DNA from: PALSA-1006 sp963733265
Lineage (GTDB): Bacteria > Pseudomonadota > Gammaproteobacteria > Burkholderiales > Gallionellaceae
Length of the DNA stretch: 64,000 nucleotides
Direction of reading: 5' to 3'
Assembly: GCA_963733265.1 (NCBI GenBank)
Contig: CAVTCF010000001.1
Location: 1,116,001-1,180,000 of the forward strand
In this document: one piece after another, positions 1 through 9,128 of the stretch
How positions within the stretch are numbered: the stretch's first letter is position 1
How the letters are laid out: each line of letters starts with the position of its first letter
Translations under genes and position numbers: made by a program
The notes under the pieces: model-generated
Told to the model about the DNA's origin: nothing
The model's input: the letters and a program-made list of their open reading frames with translations, nothing else
Databases searched by the model: none

Positions 1-1374
1 GGTGACGATTATGTTTTCGTCAGATCTGGCGACAAGTTTCTAATGTCACTCGTTCACCCAGATGCCCGCAAGGAGGGAAAGGAAAACAACGGGGGCATCA
101 TGCCTAATGGTCAGTCGTTGACCGATTTGTATTTGACAGCGCTACAGAAGAATAATTTCGCATTTGTTTCAGTTTTGACCAAGCGTCCCAACGGCAATGT
201 CGAAGTACCGAAGATTAGTGCTATCTTGCGAATCCCGGATTGGAATTGGTTGATAGGAGCTGGTGTGTTTGTTGATGATATCGACACGGCCTTTTGGCAT
301 TATCTCTCGCAGCTTCTCTTGATCGGTGGCATCGTAATGGCATGCGTACTCGCCTTGGCAATCTGGTTGGCTCGAGGAATATACAGGAGCATTGGAGGAG
401 AACCGGCTTATGCCGCCGAAGTAGCGCAGATGATTGCCGGCGGTGACCTAAGTCAGCCCATTGTTGTTCGATACGGAGACGGTAAAAGTTTGTTGTCCGG
501 CATGACCGGGATGCAAGAACACTTGAGACAAATGATCGGCAGTATCCTGCAGGGGGCGACTGCTTTAAGTGCAGCAGCAGATTCACTTGCTGATCAAATG
601 AAGCGGGTCAAAAATGCTGCCTTGCAGTCCGCTGATGCGACGGGAGCAACCGTTGCCGCTATCGATAAAATGGCGGTGAGCGTTAAAAATATTTCCGCTA
701 ATGCAAAAGAGTCTGAACATAACTCGCAACAATCGGCGACATTAGCAGCTTCGGGCGAGTTACTGACATATCAAGTTGCAGAAAAATTAACTCTAGTTGC
801 GCAGCAAGTTGGTGATTCTTCAGTACGTATCGAAGGTCTTGTCGAACGCACACACGAAATAGGTGGCATTGTTAACGTCATTAAGGAGATCGCCGACCAA
901 ACCAATCTGCTGGCTCTAAATGCCGCTATCGAGGCTGCGCGTGCCGGAGAGCAAGGGCGTGGTTTTGCAGTGGTCGCGGATGAAGTGCGTAAGCTGGCTG
1001 ATCGAACTAGTCAAGCGACAGATCAGATTGGCAGCATGATCCAAGGTATTCAAAATGACACTTCTTCGGTTGTTGATAGTATGCATGCGATCTCTCCCCA
1101 GGTTGCCAAAGGGGTAGAGGCTGCTAACATTGCCGCCTCAAATTTGCACGAAATTAGCAGTGAAGCGAGTTCCACCCTTGTGAATATACGTGAAGTAGCG
1201 AACGCGACATCTGAACAGAGTGCGGCTAGTGATGCTGTTGACGGAAACGTGAATAAAATCGCACAGATGATAGATGAAATGGCAAATTCGGTTAGTACAG
1301 CAAATGACAAAGTGCAAACTCTGGAACAGCTGGCCGTGGAGTTGCGAGATTCGGTGGTGCGTTTCCGGTTGTAA
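1..1374 (+). CDS. Methyl-accepting chemotaxis protein, 5' end outside window
   Basis: The reading frame is open from base 1, so the gene begins upstream and the ATG at 43 is internal. Seen: the end of a periplasmic Cache domain (phrases such as GDDYVFVRSGDKF, then WNWLIGAGVFVDDID), one membrane helix at about residues 105-125, a short HAMP-like linker (GGEPAYAAEVAQMIAGGDLS), and the cytoplasmic signalling hairpin with the conserved tip ADQTNLLALNAAIEAARAGE. It is known for the family that Cache receptors bind small organic acids or amines and control CheA at the cell pole. The ligand cannot be read here. There is no C-terminal CheR-tether pentapeptide. The receptor stands alone, since what follows is about 2 kb of decayed DNA with no che genes. 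Confidence 0.95.
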   Translation, partial: GDDYVFVRSGDKFLMSLVHPDARKEGKENNGGIMPNGQSLTDLYLTALQKNNFAFVSVLTKRPNGNVEVPKISAILRIPDWNWLIGAGVFVDDIDTAFWHYLSQLLLIGGIVMACVLALAIWLARGIYRSIGGEPAYAAEVAQMIAGGDLSQPIVVRYGDGKSLLSGMTGMQEHLRQMIGSILQGATALSAAADSLADQMKRVKNAALQSADATGATVAAIDKMAVSVKNISANAKESEHNSQQSATLAASGELLTYQVAEKLTLVAQQVGDSSVRIEGLVERTHEIGGIVNVIKEIADQTNLLALNAAIEAARAGEQGRGFAVVADEVRKLADRTSQATDQIGSMIQGIQNDTSSVVDSMHAISPQVAKGVEAANIAASNLHEISSEASSTLVNIREVANATSEQSAASDAVDGNVNKIAQMIDEMANSVSTANDKVQTLEQLAVELRDSVVRFRL

Positions 1375-2140
1375 TGGAATAAATCCTGTGTCCGACTACA
1401 GTCGTCAAATGCTCACTCATTCTAAATAATGATAGGCAGTAATAGAATGCACCAAGGACAAAGGTTTTAGTAACGGCAAACAAGGGACGGCCAGGAATCG
1501 CTCGCGCTGGGGAAAGCGTGGAAAGGGGGAATCTGTGATGAGACAGTGAAACTCTGTATCAAAGTCTCTATTTGGTGATGGGGCCGGTTGCTTACTGCTT
1601 TAAGTTGCAAGTACTACCGCTGATTTACTTTGTGTATTTGTTCTTCATCTTGTTGGGTTACCTGGTACTAACCCAAGCGATGAAAGGTATTTATACAAGA
1701 AAATACGGCTGGCAATAATGGAAAGGCCTCTACGTGGTTGAGCTACTAATGCATGTTGCGTGGAGGCATCAAGATCGTTTTATATAATTCAATCGGTACT
1801 TGTGAATGACTCTATTGGGGCAATGAATATACATAACTGACTGTCGCTTGCGGGTTTTCTGCCGACCACATCCGTCCGCTTACTGGCAATTCAATTTTTC
1901 GAAAGTGATGGTTCGAAAAACTTGGAAGCCGACCCTCAGCTAGCTCGAATAAACTGCCACTTTAGAAAATCGCCAGTGACTGCAATGGCCGATTATGCCG
2001 GTTCAAATACTTTGGTTGAATGACTGCTTGCGGGCAGTGTAATATGCGATGCATCTGTCAAGTGTCGGCCAGTTTGCGACGGTCGCGAACGGCAGTTAAC
2101 TGGAAGCCAATTTTGCGCTCAGTGAGAGCCAACGCCGGAG
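1375..2140. other. Gene-poor decayed stretch
   Basis: About 770 bp with no convincing gene in any frame. The block around 1800-1860 (pattern GTGAATGACT followed by a T-rich run and GGCTGTC-like bases) imperfectly resembles one at about 36770-36820, suggesting a degenerate dispersed repeat. I see no promoter, RNA or terminator I would defend. Confidence 0.5.
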
Positions 2141-3165
2141 ACAATCGGCGGAATCTCCTCGTCAGGCCATTCTCTGCATCTTCTACCCATATCGGTATAG
2201 CAGCACGCAAGTGCGACAGTTGTGCCCCATGAGTTTCGAAAAGTACGTTTCTCAGTTTTTCAGCGCTTTGCTTTTGACCGTTTGTCGGGTAGCGGCGGCA
2301 CATCTCTGTATCGCCGCCCCCTAAGAACCGTACGTGCACCTCACGACGCATACGGCTCAAGCCTCTCAAAGGCATCTTTCAACACCCGGCACCGCAACTT
2401 CTGCCGCACCTTCACAATACTCATCACTAGCCTTCTTGCGCGATACATCCACGCCGGAAAGTGCACACACCCAATGAAGCGGCGTACATTTGCTTTCCTT
2501 CCGTAAGAAAGGTTCTAGCCACTCTCTTGTGAAGAGAGACCAAGAGGAAGTCTGCCTACTTTCGCATGGGGTAATGTTTCAACCCCTATCTGCCCCATTA
2601 CAGAGCAGCATTCGCTTTCTCCTCCATCCTTTACCCGCAACACCAACAGCGTCCCTCGCGGTTCGCTTGCCATCTCTGGCGACGCTACGGGCTTACCCTG
2701 TTCCACATGCATTTCCGAGCGGGTCGGATTCCTTCTATACGCCGGTGGTGCTGCATCCATGATAGCTAAGGCAAGAATAGCTATTCCTGACCACTTACCT
2801 TTTGGTTCAAGCCTATCGGCACATTTGGCTTGTCAAACATAACGACGTTTAAAAAAGTTCACATTTGTTAATCGTACCCGCTCATCTCTAGTTCCTCTCC
2901 GCCGCTGTGCTGGCAGATTCAGCTTCCTCTCACGAGGTCGCCTACCGTTGTTAACCGGCGGTTACATTGTCCCCAGAGCTTCACACCAAGCCGTTACCAG
3001 CTTCGCATGTCCAGGTAGAGAACGGTTGATGGAACAACCGGTTTCATCAGTTCATAAATTCCTCCTGCGAAACAGAAATACACACGACCTCAGGTCGCAC
3101 CTTGCCGCTATCATCGGCTGCTGTTGTTGAGGTGTTCGGTATGTATTGATGTTTCTTCCAGTCAT
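2141..3165 (-). pseudogene. IS110-family transposase remnant split by a group II intron
   Basis: Minus-strand bases 2283 down to about 2141 encode a stretch containing HLRAAIPIWVEDAENGLTRR, which I recognise as IS110-transposase-like. When the predicted intron (3100 to 2284) is removed, the exon upstream (from an ATG at 3165) joins it in frame across an AG/A codon, giving a QQQQ-rich run like the region before this part of IS110 transposases. Both ends are missing and stops follow quickly, so this is a fragment and not an active transposase. The IS110 assignment rests on pattern memory, while the in-frame joining is directly visible. Confidence 0.5.
2284..3100 (-). mobile_element. Group II intron without reverse-transcriptase ORF
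   Basis: The intron reads on the minus strand from GTGCG at 3100 to a 3' end CTACCCGAC at 2284, about 817 nt. Domain V is a canonical 34-nt hairpin at 2358-2325, beginning GAGCCGTATGCG and ending GCACGTACGGTTC. Domain VI follows at 2320-2284, with a GGCGGC/GCCGCC stem and the usual branch region near the end. Near the 5' end are typical domain I strings such as GGTTGTTCCATCAACCG and CTCTACCTGGACATGCGAAG. The loop of a hairpin at 2764-2787 (stem ATAGCT/AGCTAT) carries CTTGCC on the minus strand (2775-2770), matching GGCAAG just before the 5' splice site (3106-3101), as expected for an EBS1-IBS1 pair. No maturase ORF is present, so splicing would need a protein supplied from elsewhere. Open frames inside it are not genes. 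Confidence 0.85.
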
Positions 3166-3319
3166 ATTCGAAGTAATCTAGAAGAGTACTTCCCTTGCTA
3201 AAGGGGCGTAACGACATGAATGCCTAGACTAACTACAGTTTTACTTTTATATCAGACTTCCTTTAGGATTAATTTACGACTCAAACCGTAAATGATTCAT
3301 TCCGATTTGTTAAAAATAT

Positions 3320-3351
3320 CTGTAATAAAATTTTCATTTTGATTTCATAAT
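3320..3351 (+). promoter_or_regulatory. PHO-box-like promoter upstream of the phosphoesterase
   Basis: CTGTAATAAAATTTTCAT at 3320-3337 is two 7-mers 11 bp apart, close to the PhoB direct repeat CTGTCAT-N4-CTGTCAT. A CATAAT -10-like hexamer follows at 3346. It lies about 205 bp upstream of the phosphoesterase start. The rest of 3166-3555 is AT-rich, with no other feature I can support. Regulation by phosphate limitation is inferred from this match and from the similar box before pit. Confidence 0.55.
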
Positions 3352-3555
3352 TAATTAATAGGATTTGCTCATCATTGATTGCAGCATGACAGCGCTAGAT
3401 AGTCTTGCTACTTTCTACTCATGGCCGATATAAATTTGCAGTTGACCAACAACATGGTGATTAACTGATTTCATTCGGGTTTACTCCGAAAGGTCACCGT
3501 GGCTATTGCGATGCTTAACAGGCTTTAATTTTGACCTTTTTGGAGTTTTAATCTC

Positions 3556-5352
3556 ATGCGTTTTAAAATCGACTCTCGCGCCTTCCTTATGCCAGGAATA
3601 GCATTGGGCGGGTTATTGACTACACTGCTAGTAGGTTGCATTAGCAGTTCATCTTCATCTTCACCTTCTCCAACGGGTGCAACAGCTACCCCAATCAAGC
3701 ACGTTGTTGTCATTTTTCAGGAAAACGTATCTTTTGACCATTACTTTGGTACCTATCCGACTGCTGCCAATACTCTTGGTCAGCCTAAATTCACTGCTGC
3801 ATCCGGTACGCCGGTTGCCAATACGTTGAAAACTCCTCTTGATGTAACAAATAAATTCGCTGCGCTCGGGGTCGATCTTACAGTGAATAACCCGACGGCA
3901 TTAAATACAGCCAATGGCACAAACGCAATTAATCCGTTCCGTCTTGACCGGACACAGGCCGCAACTGCTGACCAGAATCATAATTACGATGCTGAACAAA
4001 AGGCCTTTGACGGAACTAATATGGACTTGTTCCCTGCTACTGTCGGTACACCCGATACTGCCGCTCCGCAGGGCCTTGTAGCACCGCTTAATACTGCAGG
4101 CGTTGTAATGGGTTACTACGATGGCAACACGGTTACTGCGTATTGGAATTACGCGCAACATTTCGCCATGAATGACAACTCTTTTGGCACAACCTTCGGC
4201 CCTTCGGCTCCGGGAGCTATTAACCTGATTTCCGGCCAAACCAACGGGGTAATCGCGACAAATGGATCAAGTTCGCAAAGCCTCAGTGGCGAAATGTCCA
4301 GTGACGGTAACGGCGGCATTACGCTTACGAGCGACGCTCAGCCCTTGGGTGATGCCTGCTCCTCCCGCGATGCGGTGACTTTGGGCGGGAAAAATATCGG
4401 TGACCTTTTGAACACGGCCAATGTGAGCTGGGGCTTCTTTCAGGGTGGGTTTGACCTGACTGTGAAAAATACGAACGGAACCACTGGTTGCGCCCGGACG
4501 TCGGTTTCAAGCGTGACAGGTCAGACGAAAGTGGATTACATTCCCCACCATCAGCCGTTCCAGTACTACAAGAGCACTCAGAACCTGACCCATGCACGTC
4601 CAAGCGCGGTTGCCGCCATCGGGCAAACATACCAGGCAGATGGCAAAACGCTTGATCCAGCCAACCACCAGTATGACATCCATGACTTCTTCGATGCGGT
4701 ATCTGCCGGCAATTTCCCTGCGGTCAGCTTCCTGAAGGCACCTGGCTATCAGGACGGTCACGCAGGATATTCCAGCCCTCTGGATGAACAGACTTTTGTG
4801 ACGCAGGTGGTAAACTTTTTGCAAACTCAGCCGGGTTGGGCAAACACGCTTGTGGTTATTGCCTATGACGATTCTGACGGTTGGTATGATCACCAATCCA
4901 GCCCGATCGTAAATCCGTCAAGCCTGACTTCTACTTTGGCAAACTTTATCAGCAACGGTATTAGTTTCACCGGACTCGGCGATTGGCTGAACGGTGCAGG
5001 TGTCTGCAGTTCTGGGACACAGCAAGGCACAAATGCACCAAGCAGTACACTCCTTGGTGCGACCGGCACGGCTAATATTCAAGGACGTTGCGGTTATGGC
5101 CCACGTCTTCCATTGTTGGTGATTTCTCCTTATGCCAAGGTGAACTACGTTGACCATACGCTGACTGACCAAACTTCGATTTTGCGCTTCATCGAGGATA
5201 ACTGGCTGGGCGGTCAACGTATTACCGGCTCCTTTGATTCGATTGCCGGATCGCTCACCAATATGTTGAACTTGACGAGTGGTGGAAGTACTCCAAGTCT
5301 GTATCTTGATCCAAGTTCAGGGCAAGCAATTCCATGCGCGACTTGTAACTAA
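3556..5352 (+). CDS. Secreted lipoprotein phosphoesterase (phospholipase C / acid phosphatase-like)
   Basis: 598 aa. An N-terminal signal ends in a lipobox (LLVGC, Cys about residue 28), followed by a Ser-rich linker, so it is probably membrane-anchored outside the cytoplasm. The motif IKHVVVIFQENVSFDHYFGT (about residues 48-67) is the metal-binding start of the phosphoesterase family that includes bacterial phospholipase C and AcpA-type phosphatases. Further conserved pieces are a GPSAPGAINLISG segment (about 215), VIAYDDSDGWYDH (about 435) and RLPLLVISPYAKVNYVDHT (about 515). Probable role: releasing phosphate from phosphoesters. The preceding PHO-like box and the following pit and ppk2 genes support a phosphate-scavenging role. 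The exact substrate cannot be told. A strong terminator follows. Confidence 0.85.
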   Translation: MRFKIDSRAFLMPGIALGGLLTTLLVGCISSSSSSSPSPTGATATPIKHVVVIFQENVSFDHYFGTYPTAANTLGQPKFTAASGTPVANTLKTPLDVTNKFAALGVDLTVNNPTALNTANGTNAINPFRLDRTQAATADQNHNYDAEQKAFDGTNMDLFPATVGTPDTAAPQGLVAPLNTAGVVMGYYDGNTVTAYWNYAQHFAMNDNSFGTTFGPSAPGAINLISGQTNGVIATNGSSSQSLSGEMSSDGNGGITLTSDAQPLGDACSSRDAVTLGGKNIGDLLNTANVSWGFFQGGFDLTVKNTNGTTGCARTSVSSVTGQTKVDYIPHHQPFQYYKSTQNLTHARPSAVAAIGQTYQADGKTLDPANHQYDIHDFFDAVSAGNFPAVSFLKAPGYQDGHAGYSSPLDEQTFVTQVVNFLQTQPGWANTLVVIAYDDSDGWYDHQSSPIVNPSSLTSTLANFISNGISFTGLGDWLNGAGVCSSGTQQGTNAPSSTLLGATGTANIQGRCGYGPRLPLLVISPYAKVNYVDHTLTDQTSILRFIEDNWLGGQRITGSFDSIAGSLTNMLNLTSGGSTPSLYLDPSSGQAIPCATCN

Positions 5353-5373
5353 TTTGTAGTTGTAGGTATCGGG

Positions 5374-5403
5374 AACCCCTCGGTAAAACCGAGGGGTTTT
5401 TTG
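5374..5403 (+). terminator. Rho-independent terminator after phosphoesterase
   Basis: AACCCCTCGG, loop TAAAA, CCGAGGGGTT, then a T run. It starts 22 bp after the stop codon and separates this gene from pit. Confidence 0.9.
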
Positions 5404-5492
5404 CTTGAATATCACAACAATAATTGCAGAATATTTAGTTCTGGCAAACAATGGCCTTTCGTCGCCATATTGTGCCGCTGCATATTTTAATA

Positions 5493-5572
5493 CTGTAATA
5501 ACCTTTGTATCCACCTGACTTATAACCATGTAATCTTGCTGTAATTTAATTGTCATCTACCTGGAACATAAT
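5493..5572 (+). promoter_or_regulatory. PHO-box promoter of pit (one strong, one weaker box)
   Basis: CTGTAATTTAATTGTCAT at 5539-5556 has two PhoB half-sites (CTGTAAT and TTGTCAT) 11 bp apart, each one base from the CTGTCAT consensus. CATAAT at 5567-5572 sits 10 bp downstream, the usual distance of a -10 hexamer in PhoB-activated promoters, where the box replaces the -35. A weaker candidate, CTGTAATAACCTTTGTAT, lies at 5493-5510. The pit start is 42 bp after the -10. Confidence 0.65.
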
Positions 5573-5614
5573 TACGGGGAAGCAACTCTCCAATAATTTC
5601 GGGTAAATAAATTC

Positions 5615-7237
5615 ATGAACACGTCCAGCATCACAGCGTCGAGATCTCAAGCACTATCTTCTTCAGAAATTCATTCCAAGCTGGATCACAAGCCAGGTCT
5701 GGTGACTTCAATCGTGTTTCTTGCCATGCTTATAGTTGGCCTTGCCTTTGGCGGCTACAGTTTAGTACGCGATATTATTGATGCCGGCAATTTGCTTGTC
5801 GCCTGGATTCCCTACATTCTTCTGGGTGTGGCACTGCTGATTGCCTTGGGGTTTGAATTCGTCAACGGATTTCACGATACCGCCAATGCGGTAGCAACGG
5901 TTATTTATACAAATTCGCTACCACCCAATTTTGCAGTGATGTGGTCGGGATTCTTTAATTTTCTGGGGGTACTGACTTCGAGTGGTGCGGTGGCTTTTGG
6001 GATTATCTCTTTGTTGCCCGTAGAGCTAATTCTACAGGTAGGCTCCAGCGCCGGTTTCGCTATGGTTTTTGCGCTGCTCATCGCCGCGATTATCTGGAAC
6101 TTGGGTACTTGGTGGCTGGGTTTACCGGCGTCTTCATCTCACACTTTGATTGGTTCGATCATCGGAGTAGGTGTTGCCAATGCCCTTATGCACGGTAGAG
6201 ATGGTACAAGCGGTGTGGATTGGGCTCAGGCAACCAAGATTGGTTATTCACTCTTGTTGTCACCGTTGATTGGATTTATATTTGCAGCGCTTCTGTTGCT
6301 TGCTTTGAAAGCTTTTGTAAAAAATCGCGAGTTGTACGATGAACCCAAAGGCAATCAGCCGCCACCGTTATGGGTTCGCGGCCTTCTCATTTTGACTTGT
6401 ACCGGTGTTTCATTTGCTCACGGTTCCAACGATGGGCAAAAGGGCATGGGACTTATTATGTTGATTTTGGTTGGTACGGTTCCACTGGCCTACGCATTGA
6501 ATCGTGCCATGCCGGTGGATCACATGACCCAGTTTGTGGCGGTGGCACAAGTTACGCAGCAGTCATTGCTGAAAAATGCAACCGTAGTAACGCCAACCGA
6601 TCCGCGCGCAACCCTGACTGAATACATTAGAACCAAAGAATTTAAAGTTGGGGTTGTACCAGCGTTGGCGAGCGTAGTGGGCAAGATTGGCGAACAAATC
6701 AAACAATACGGAACCCTTTCCCATGTTCCGGTCGAGGCCGTATCTAACGTGCGGAGTGATATGTATTTAACTTCCGAAGCAATTCGCTTTCTGGACAAGA
6801 GCGAAGCAGTAAAATTTGATTCGGATACAAAGGCAAACCTGAAGGCATTCAAGAAGGAAATCGACGATGCAACGAAATTCATTCCTCTTTGGGTCAAGGT
6901 AGTTGTTGCCATTGCCTTGGGGCTGGGCACCATGGTGGGCTGGAAACGGATTGTGGTGACTGTCGGATCAAAGATTGGTAAGACGCATCTTACTTACGCG
7001 CAGGGGGCGTCTGCAGAATTAGTAGCAATGACAACCATCGGTGCGGCAGATGCTTTCGGCTTGCCGGTTTCCACTACCCATGTGTTGTCCTCGGGCGTGG
7101 CGGGTTCCATGGCTGCGAATAAGTCTGGCCTGCAAATGGCAACAATTCGTAATTTGGCAATGGCATGGGTACTTACATTGCCTGTCGCCATGTTAATTTC
7201 CGGCTCTCTCTACTGGCTGTTTTCTCACCTATTCTAA
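5615..7237 (+). CDS. pit: Inorganic phosphate transporter, PiT family
   Basis: 540 aa, about ten or more hydrophobic segments, inner membrane. The two PiT signature halves are visible: GFEFVNGFHDTANAVATVIYT (about residue 80, N-terminal copy) and GVSFAHGSNDGQKGMGLIM (about residue 270), plus late repeats near AELVAMTTIGAADAFGLPVS with the STTHVLSSG motif. A hydrophilic segment of roughly 130 residues (about 300-430) separates the two halves, as in many proteobacterial PitA proteins. It imports phosphate, usually as a metal-phosphate complex, with protons. PiT carriers are often constitutive, so a PHO-box promoter here is notable. The gene is bounded by terminators on both sides, making it monocistronic. 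Confidence 0.93.
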   Translation: MNTSSITASRSQALSSSEIHSKLDHKPGLVTSIVFLAMLIVGLAFGGYSLVRDIIDAGNLLVAWIPYILLGVALLIALGFEFVNGFHDTANAVATVIYTNSLPPNFAVMWSGFFNFLGVLTSSGAVAFGIISLLPVELILQVGSSAGFAMVFALLIAAIIWNLGTWWLGLPASSSHTLIGSIIGVGVANALMHGRDGTSGVDWAQATKIGYSLLLSPLIGFIFAALLLLALKAFVKNRELYDEPKGNQPPPLWVRGLLILTCTGVSFAHGSNDGQKGMGLIMLILVGTVPLAYALNRAMPVDHMTQFVAVAQVTQQSLLKNATVVTPTDPRATLTEYIRTKEFKVGVVPALASVVGKIGEQIKQYGTLSHVPVEAVSNVRSDMYLTSEAIRFLDKSEAVKFDSDTKANLKAFKKEIDDATKFIPLWVKVVVAIALGLGTMVGWKRIVVTVGSKIGKTHLTYAQGASAELVAMTTIGAADAFGLPVSTTHVLSSGVAGSMAANKSGLQMATIRNLAMAWVLTLPVAMLISGSLYWLFSHLF

Positions 7238-7249
7238 ATTGGCAGGCGG

Positions 7250-7282
7250 GTCATCGGAACAAATTCATTCCGATGACTTTTT
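7250..7282 (+). terminator. Rho-independent terminator after pit
   Basis: GTCATCGGAA and TTCCGATGAC form a perfect 10-bp stem around an 8-nt loop, followed by TTTTT. Confidence 0.9.
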
Positions 7283-7365
7283 GCCACACCGTTTCATTGT
7301 CAATTTGCTGAGCTAAACAGCCGGGGCAAGCTAAAACAATCAATATTGTCTGAAAAGGATATTCA

Positions 7366-8313
7366 ATGACTTTGGCATCACCACAAAAATGCACTGATAA
7401 GACCAGCGAACAACTCGATTACGAGCGCAGAGTACATGCTGAAATGCTGGATAGTTTTGATGAAGAATTAGAAATGGAAATTGACGATGACCGGATGAAC
7501 GATCTTGTGGCCGAGGCGACAAAATCTGGATCTCAAAATGATCTGGACAGAAATTTCTACTTTAAGGAGCTATTTCGTCTCCAAGGTGAACTGGTCAAAC
7601 TTCAGGACTGGGTTGTCCATAAAAAACTCAAGGTGGTGGTTCTTTTTGAAGGACGCGATGCCGCGGGTAAAGGCGGTGTTATCAAACGCATCACCCAGCG
7701 ACTTAACCCCCGCGTTTGTCGCGTAGCTGCACTACCGGCGCCTAGTGAAAGGGAGCGCAGTCAGTGGTATTTTCAGCGTTATGTATCACATCTGCCGGCA
7801 GGCGGCGAAATCGTTCTGTTTGATCGAAGCTGGTATAACCGAGCAGGTGTTGAGCGAGTAATGGGATTTTGCAATGACGATGAGTACGAGGAGTTTTTCC
7901 GCACCGTGCCTGAATTTGAAAAGATGCTCGTTCGCTCCGGCATCATCCTGATCAAATACTGGTTTTCCATTACCGATGACGAGCAACAATTGCGCTTTAA
8001 AATGCGCATTCATGATCCCCTTAAGCAATGGAAGCTCAGTCCGATGGATATGGAGTCCCGCCGTTTATGGGAACAATATACCAAGGCTAAAGAGATTATG
8101 CTGGATCGAACTCATCTTTCTGATGCGCCCTGGAGAATCATTGAAGCCGTGGATAAGAAGAAAGCCCGCCTCAATTGCATCCATCATTTTTTGAGCCAAA
8201 TTCCATATGCCGAGATCGAAAAACCCGAAGTTATGTTACCTGAGCGGGTTCATAATCCTGACTATCTGAGAAATCCCGTGCCGGAGGAAATGTTAGTGCC
8301 GAACGTGTATTGA
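7366..8313 (+). CDS. ppk2: Polyphosphate kinase 2 family protein
   Basis: 315 aa. It has the P-loop FEGRDAAGKGGVIKRI (about residues 103-118), the PPK2 Walker B/lid block VLFDRSWYNRAGVERVMGF (about 148-166), and the later motif WKLSPMDMESRRLWEQY. Its single-domain length fits class I PPK2, which moves phosphate between polyphosphate and nucleoside diphosphates. An acidic N-terminal extension of about 65 residues precedes the catalytic domain. The start has an AAAGGA ribosome site. It follows a phosphate transporter and a phosphoesterase, so the block plausibly takes up phosphate and stores or uses it as polyphosphate. No polyP synthase (ppk1) or exopolyphosphatase is in the window. Confidence 0.92.
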   Translation: MTLASPQKCTDKTSEQLDYERRVHAEMLDSFDEELEMEIDDDRMNDLVAEATKSGSQNDLDRNFYFKELFRLQGELVKLQDWVVHKKLKVVVLFEGRDAAGKGGVIKRITQRLNPRVCRVAALPAPSERERSQWYFQRYVSHLPAGGEIVLFDRSWYNRAGVERVMGFCNDDEYEEFFRTVPEFEKMLVRSGIILIKYWFSITDDEQQLRFKMRIHDPLKQWKLSPMDMESRRLWEQYTKAKEIMLDRTHLSDAPWRIIEAVDKKKARLNCIHHFLSQIPYAEIEKPEVMLPERVHNPDYLRNPVPEEMLVPNVY

Positions 8314-8454
8314 AACTAGCAGGGTTAGAGGTTGAAGTTAATGGGTTGAGTGAAAATGCGGCAAAGTCTTAATACCCAAAGTTAACCGAGTTACGAAATC
8401 GGGCAATTGTGAAACAACTTTCTTCCTATTGATAGTTGTGTTTCTCCTCCTATT

Positions 8455-8486
8455 TCGCGCCTCATAAAAAGAGGTGCGATTTTTTT
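8455..8486 (+). terminator. Rho-independent terminator downstream of ppk2
   Basis: TCGCGCCTC, loop ATAAAAA, GAGGTGCGA (one G-T pair), then seven T. It is 141 bp after the ppk2 stop. Confidence 0.75.
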
Positions 8487-8541
8487 GCAAATACCTATTG
8501 TTTGAAATCGTAATGTAACAATTTTTCAATACTATTGAATT

Positions 8542-8895
8542 ATGAATATAACAAGTACAGTTAAAACGTTTGAACTTGGACGAGAAATGCCCAGTCTTCT
8601 CCGCGAGGTATTTACAGGTGCGTTTCGCCAGGTAAAAAGCCTAATCAAATTTCTACTGCTACTACAATTGGCAGTTTGGTTGCTATTTCTTTGTACTGGT
8701 TTAATCGTAAGTATTTTTGGCGCAAACTTAGAACAACAAAAGTATGCCAGCGTAAACAAAATAGATACAAATGAATTTATTTACCGTGCGTGTCAGTCTG
8801 AATCGGTTATTGGCAATACAAATAATTTGGACAAAAAACTCATTCCAGATTTCGCCCAATGTTTGGGAAACAAATTTGTAATGTTCATCAAGTAA
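8542..8895 (+). CDS. Small membrane protein, function unknown
   Basis: 117 aa, not recognised. One clear hydrophobic helix (about residues 35-60) follows a basic, amphipathic N-terminal part, and the roughly 55-residue tail carries two Cys (CQSE and QCLG) that could form a disulfide if exported. It starts 56 bp after a terminator and has no partner gene, with debris following. It is AT-rich compared with the ppk2 block. Coding is likely from the uninterrupted frame and sensible composition but is not proven. Confidence 0.45.
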   Translation: MNITSTVKTFELGREMPSLLREVFTGAFRQVKSLIKFLLLLQLAVWLLFLCTGLIVSIFGANLEQQKYASVNKIDTNEFIYRACQSESVIGNTNNLDKKLIPDFAQCLGNKFVMFIK

Positions 8896-9128
8896 TTAGT
8901 TTCTCTTCACTATTATTCTAGACAAGCTTTTCTTCATTCATCAGCAACGCCCCTTACGTGGCGCGTGTCGACGAAGTACCAACACAAAATCCAAGGTCTC
9001 TTCATAATCACATAAGTGACGCAGGCACTAGCGAGGGCTGAAGGACAAGACCCAATCAATGCGACGGTCACCAACGGCAGCTTTGTAGAAGGCAAATTTT
9101 CACTTATTTATGTCGAAATATATCGAAA

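Noticed and set aside
2515..2760. Minus-strand ORF of 81 codons in the group II intron
   Set aside because: It lies in intron domains I-IV; no similarity to a reverse transcriptase or maturase, so it is explained by RNA structure and chance.
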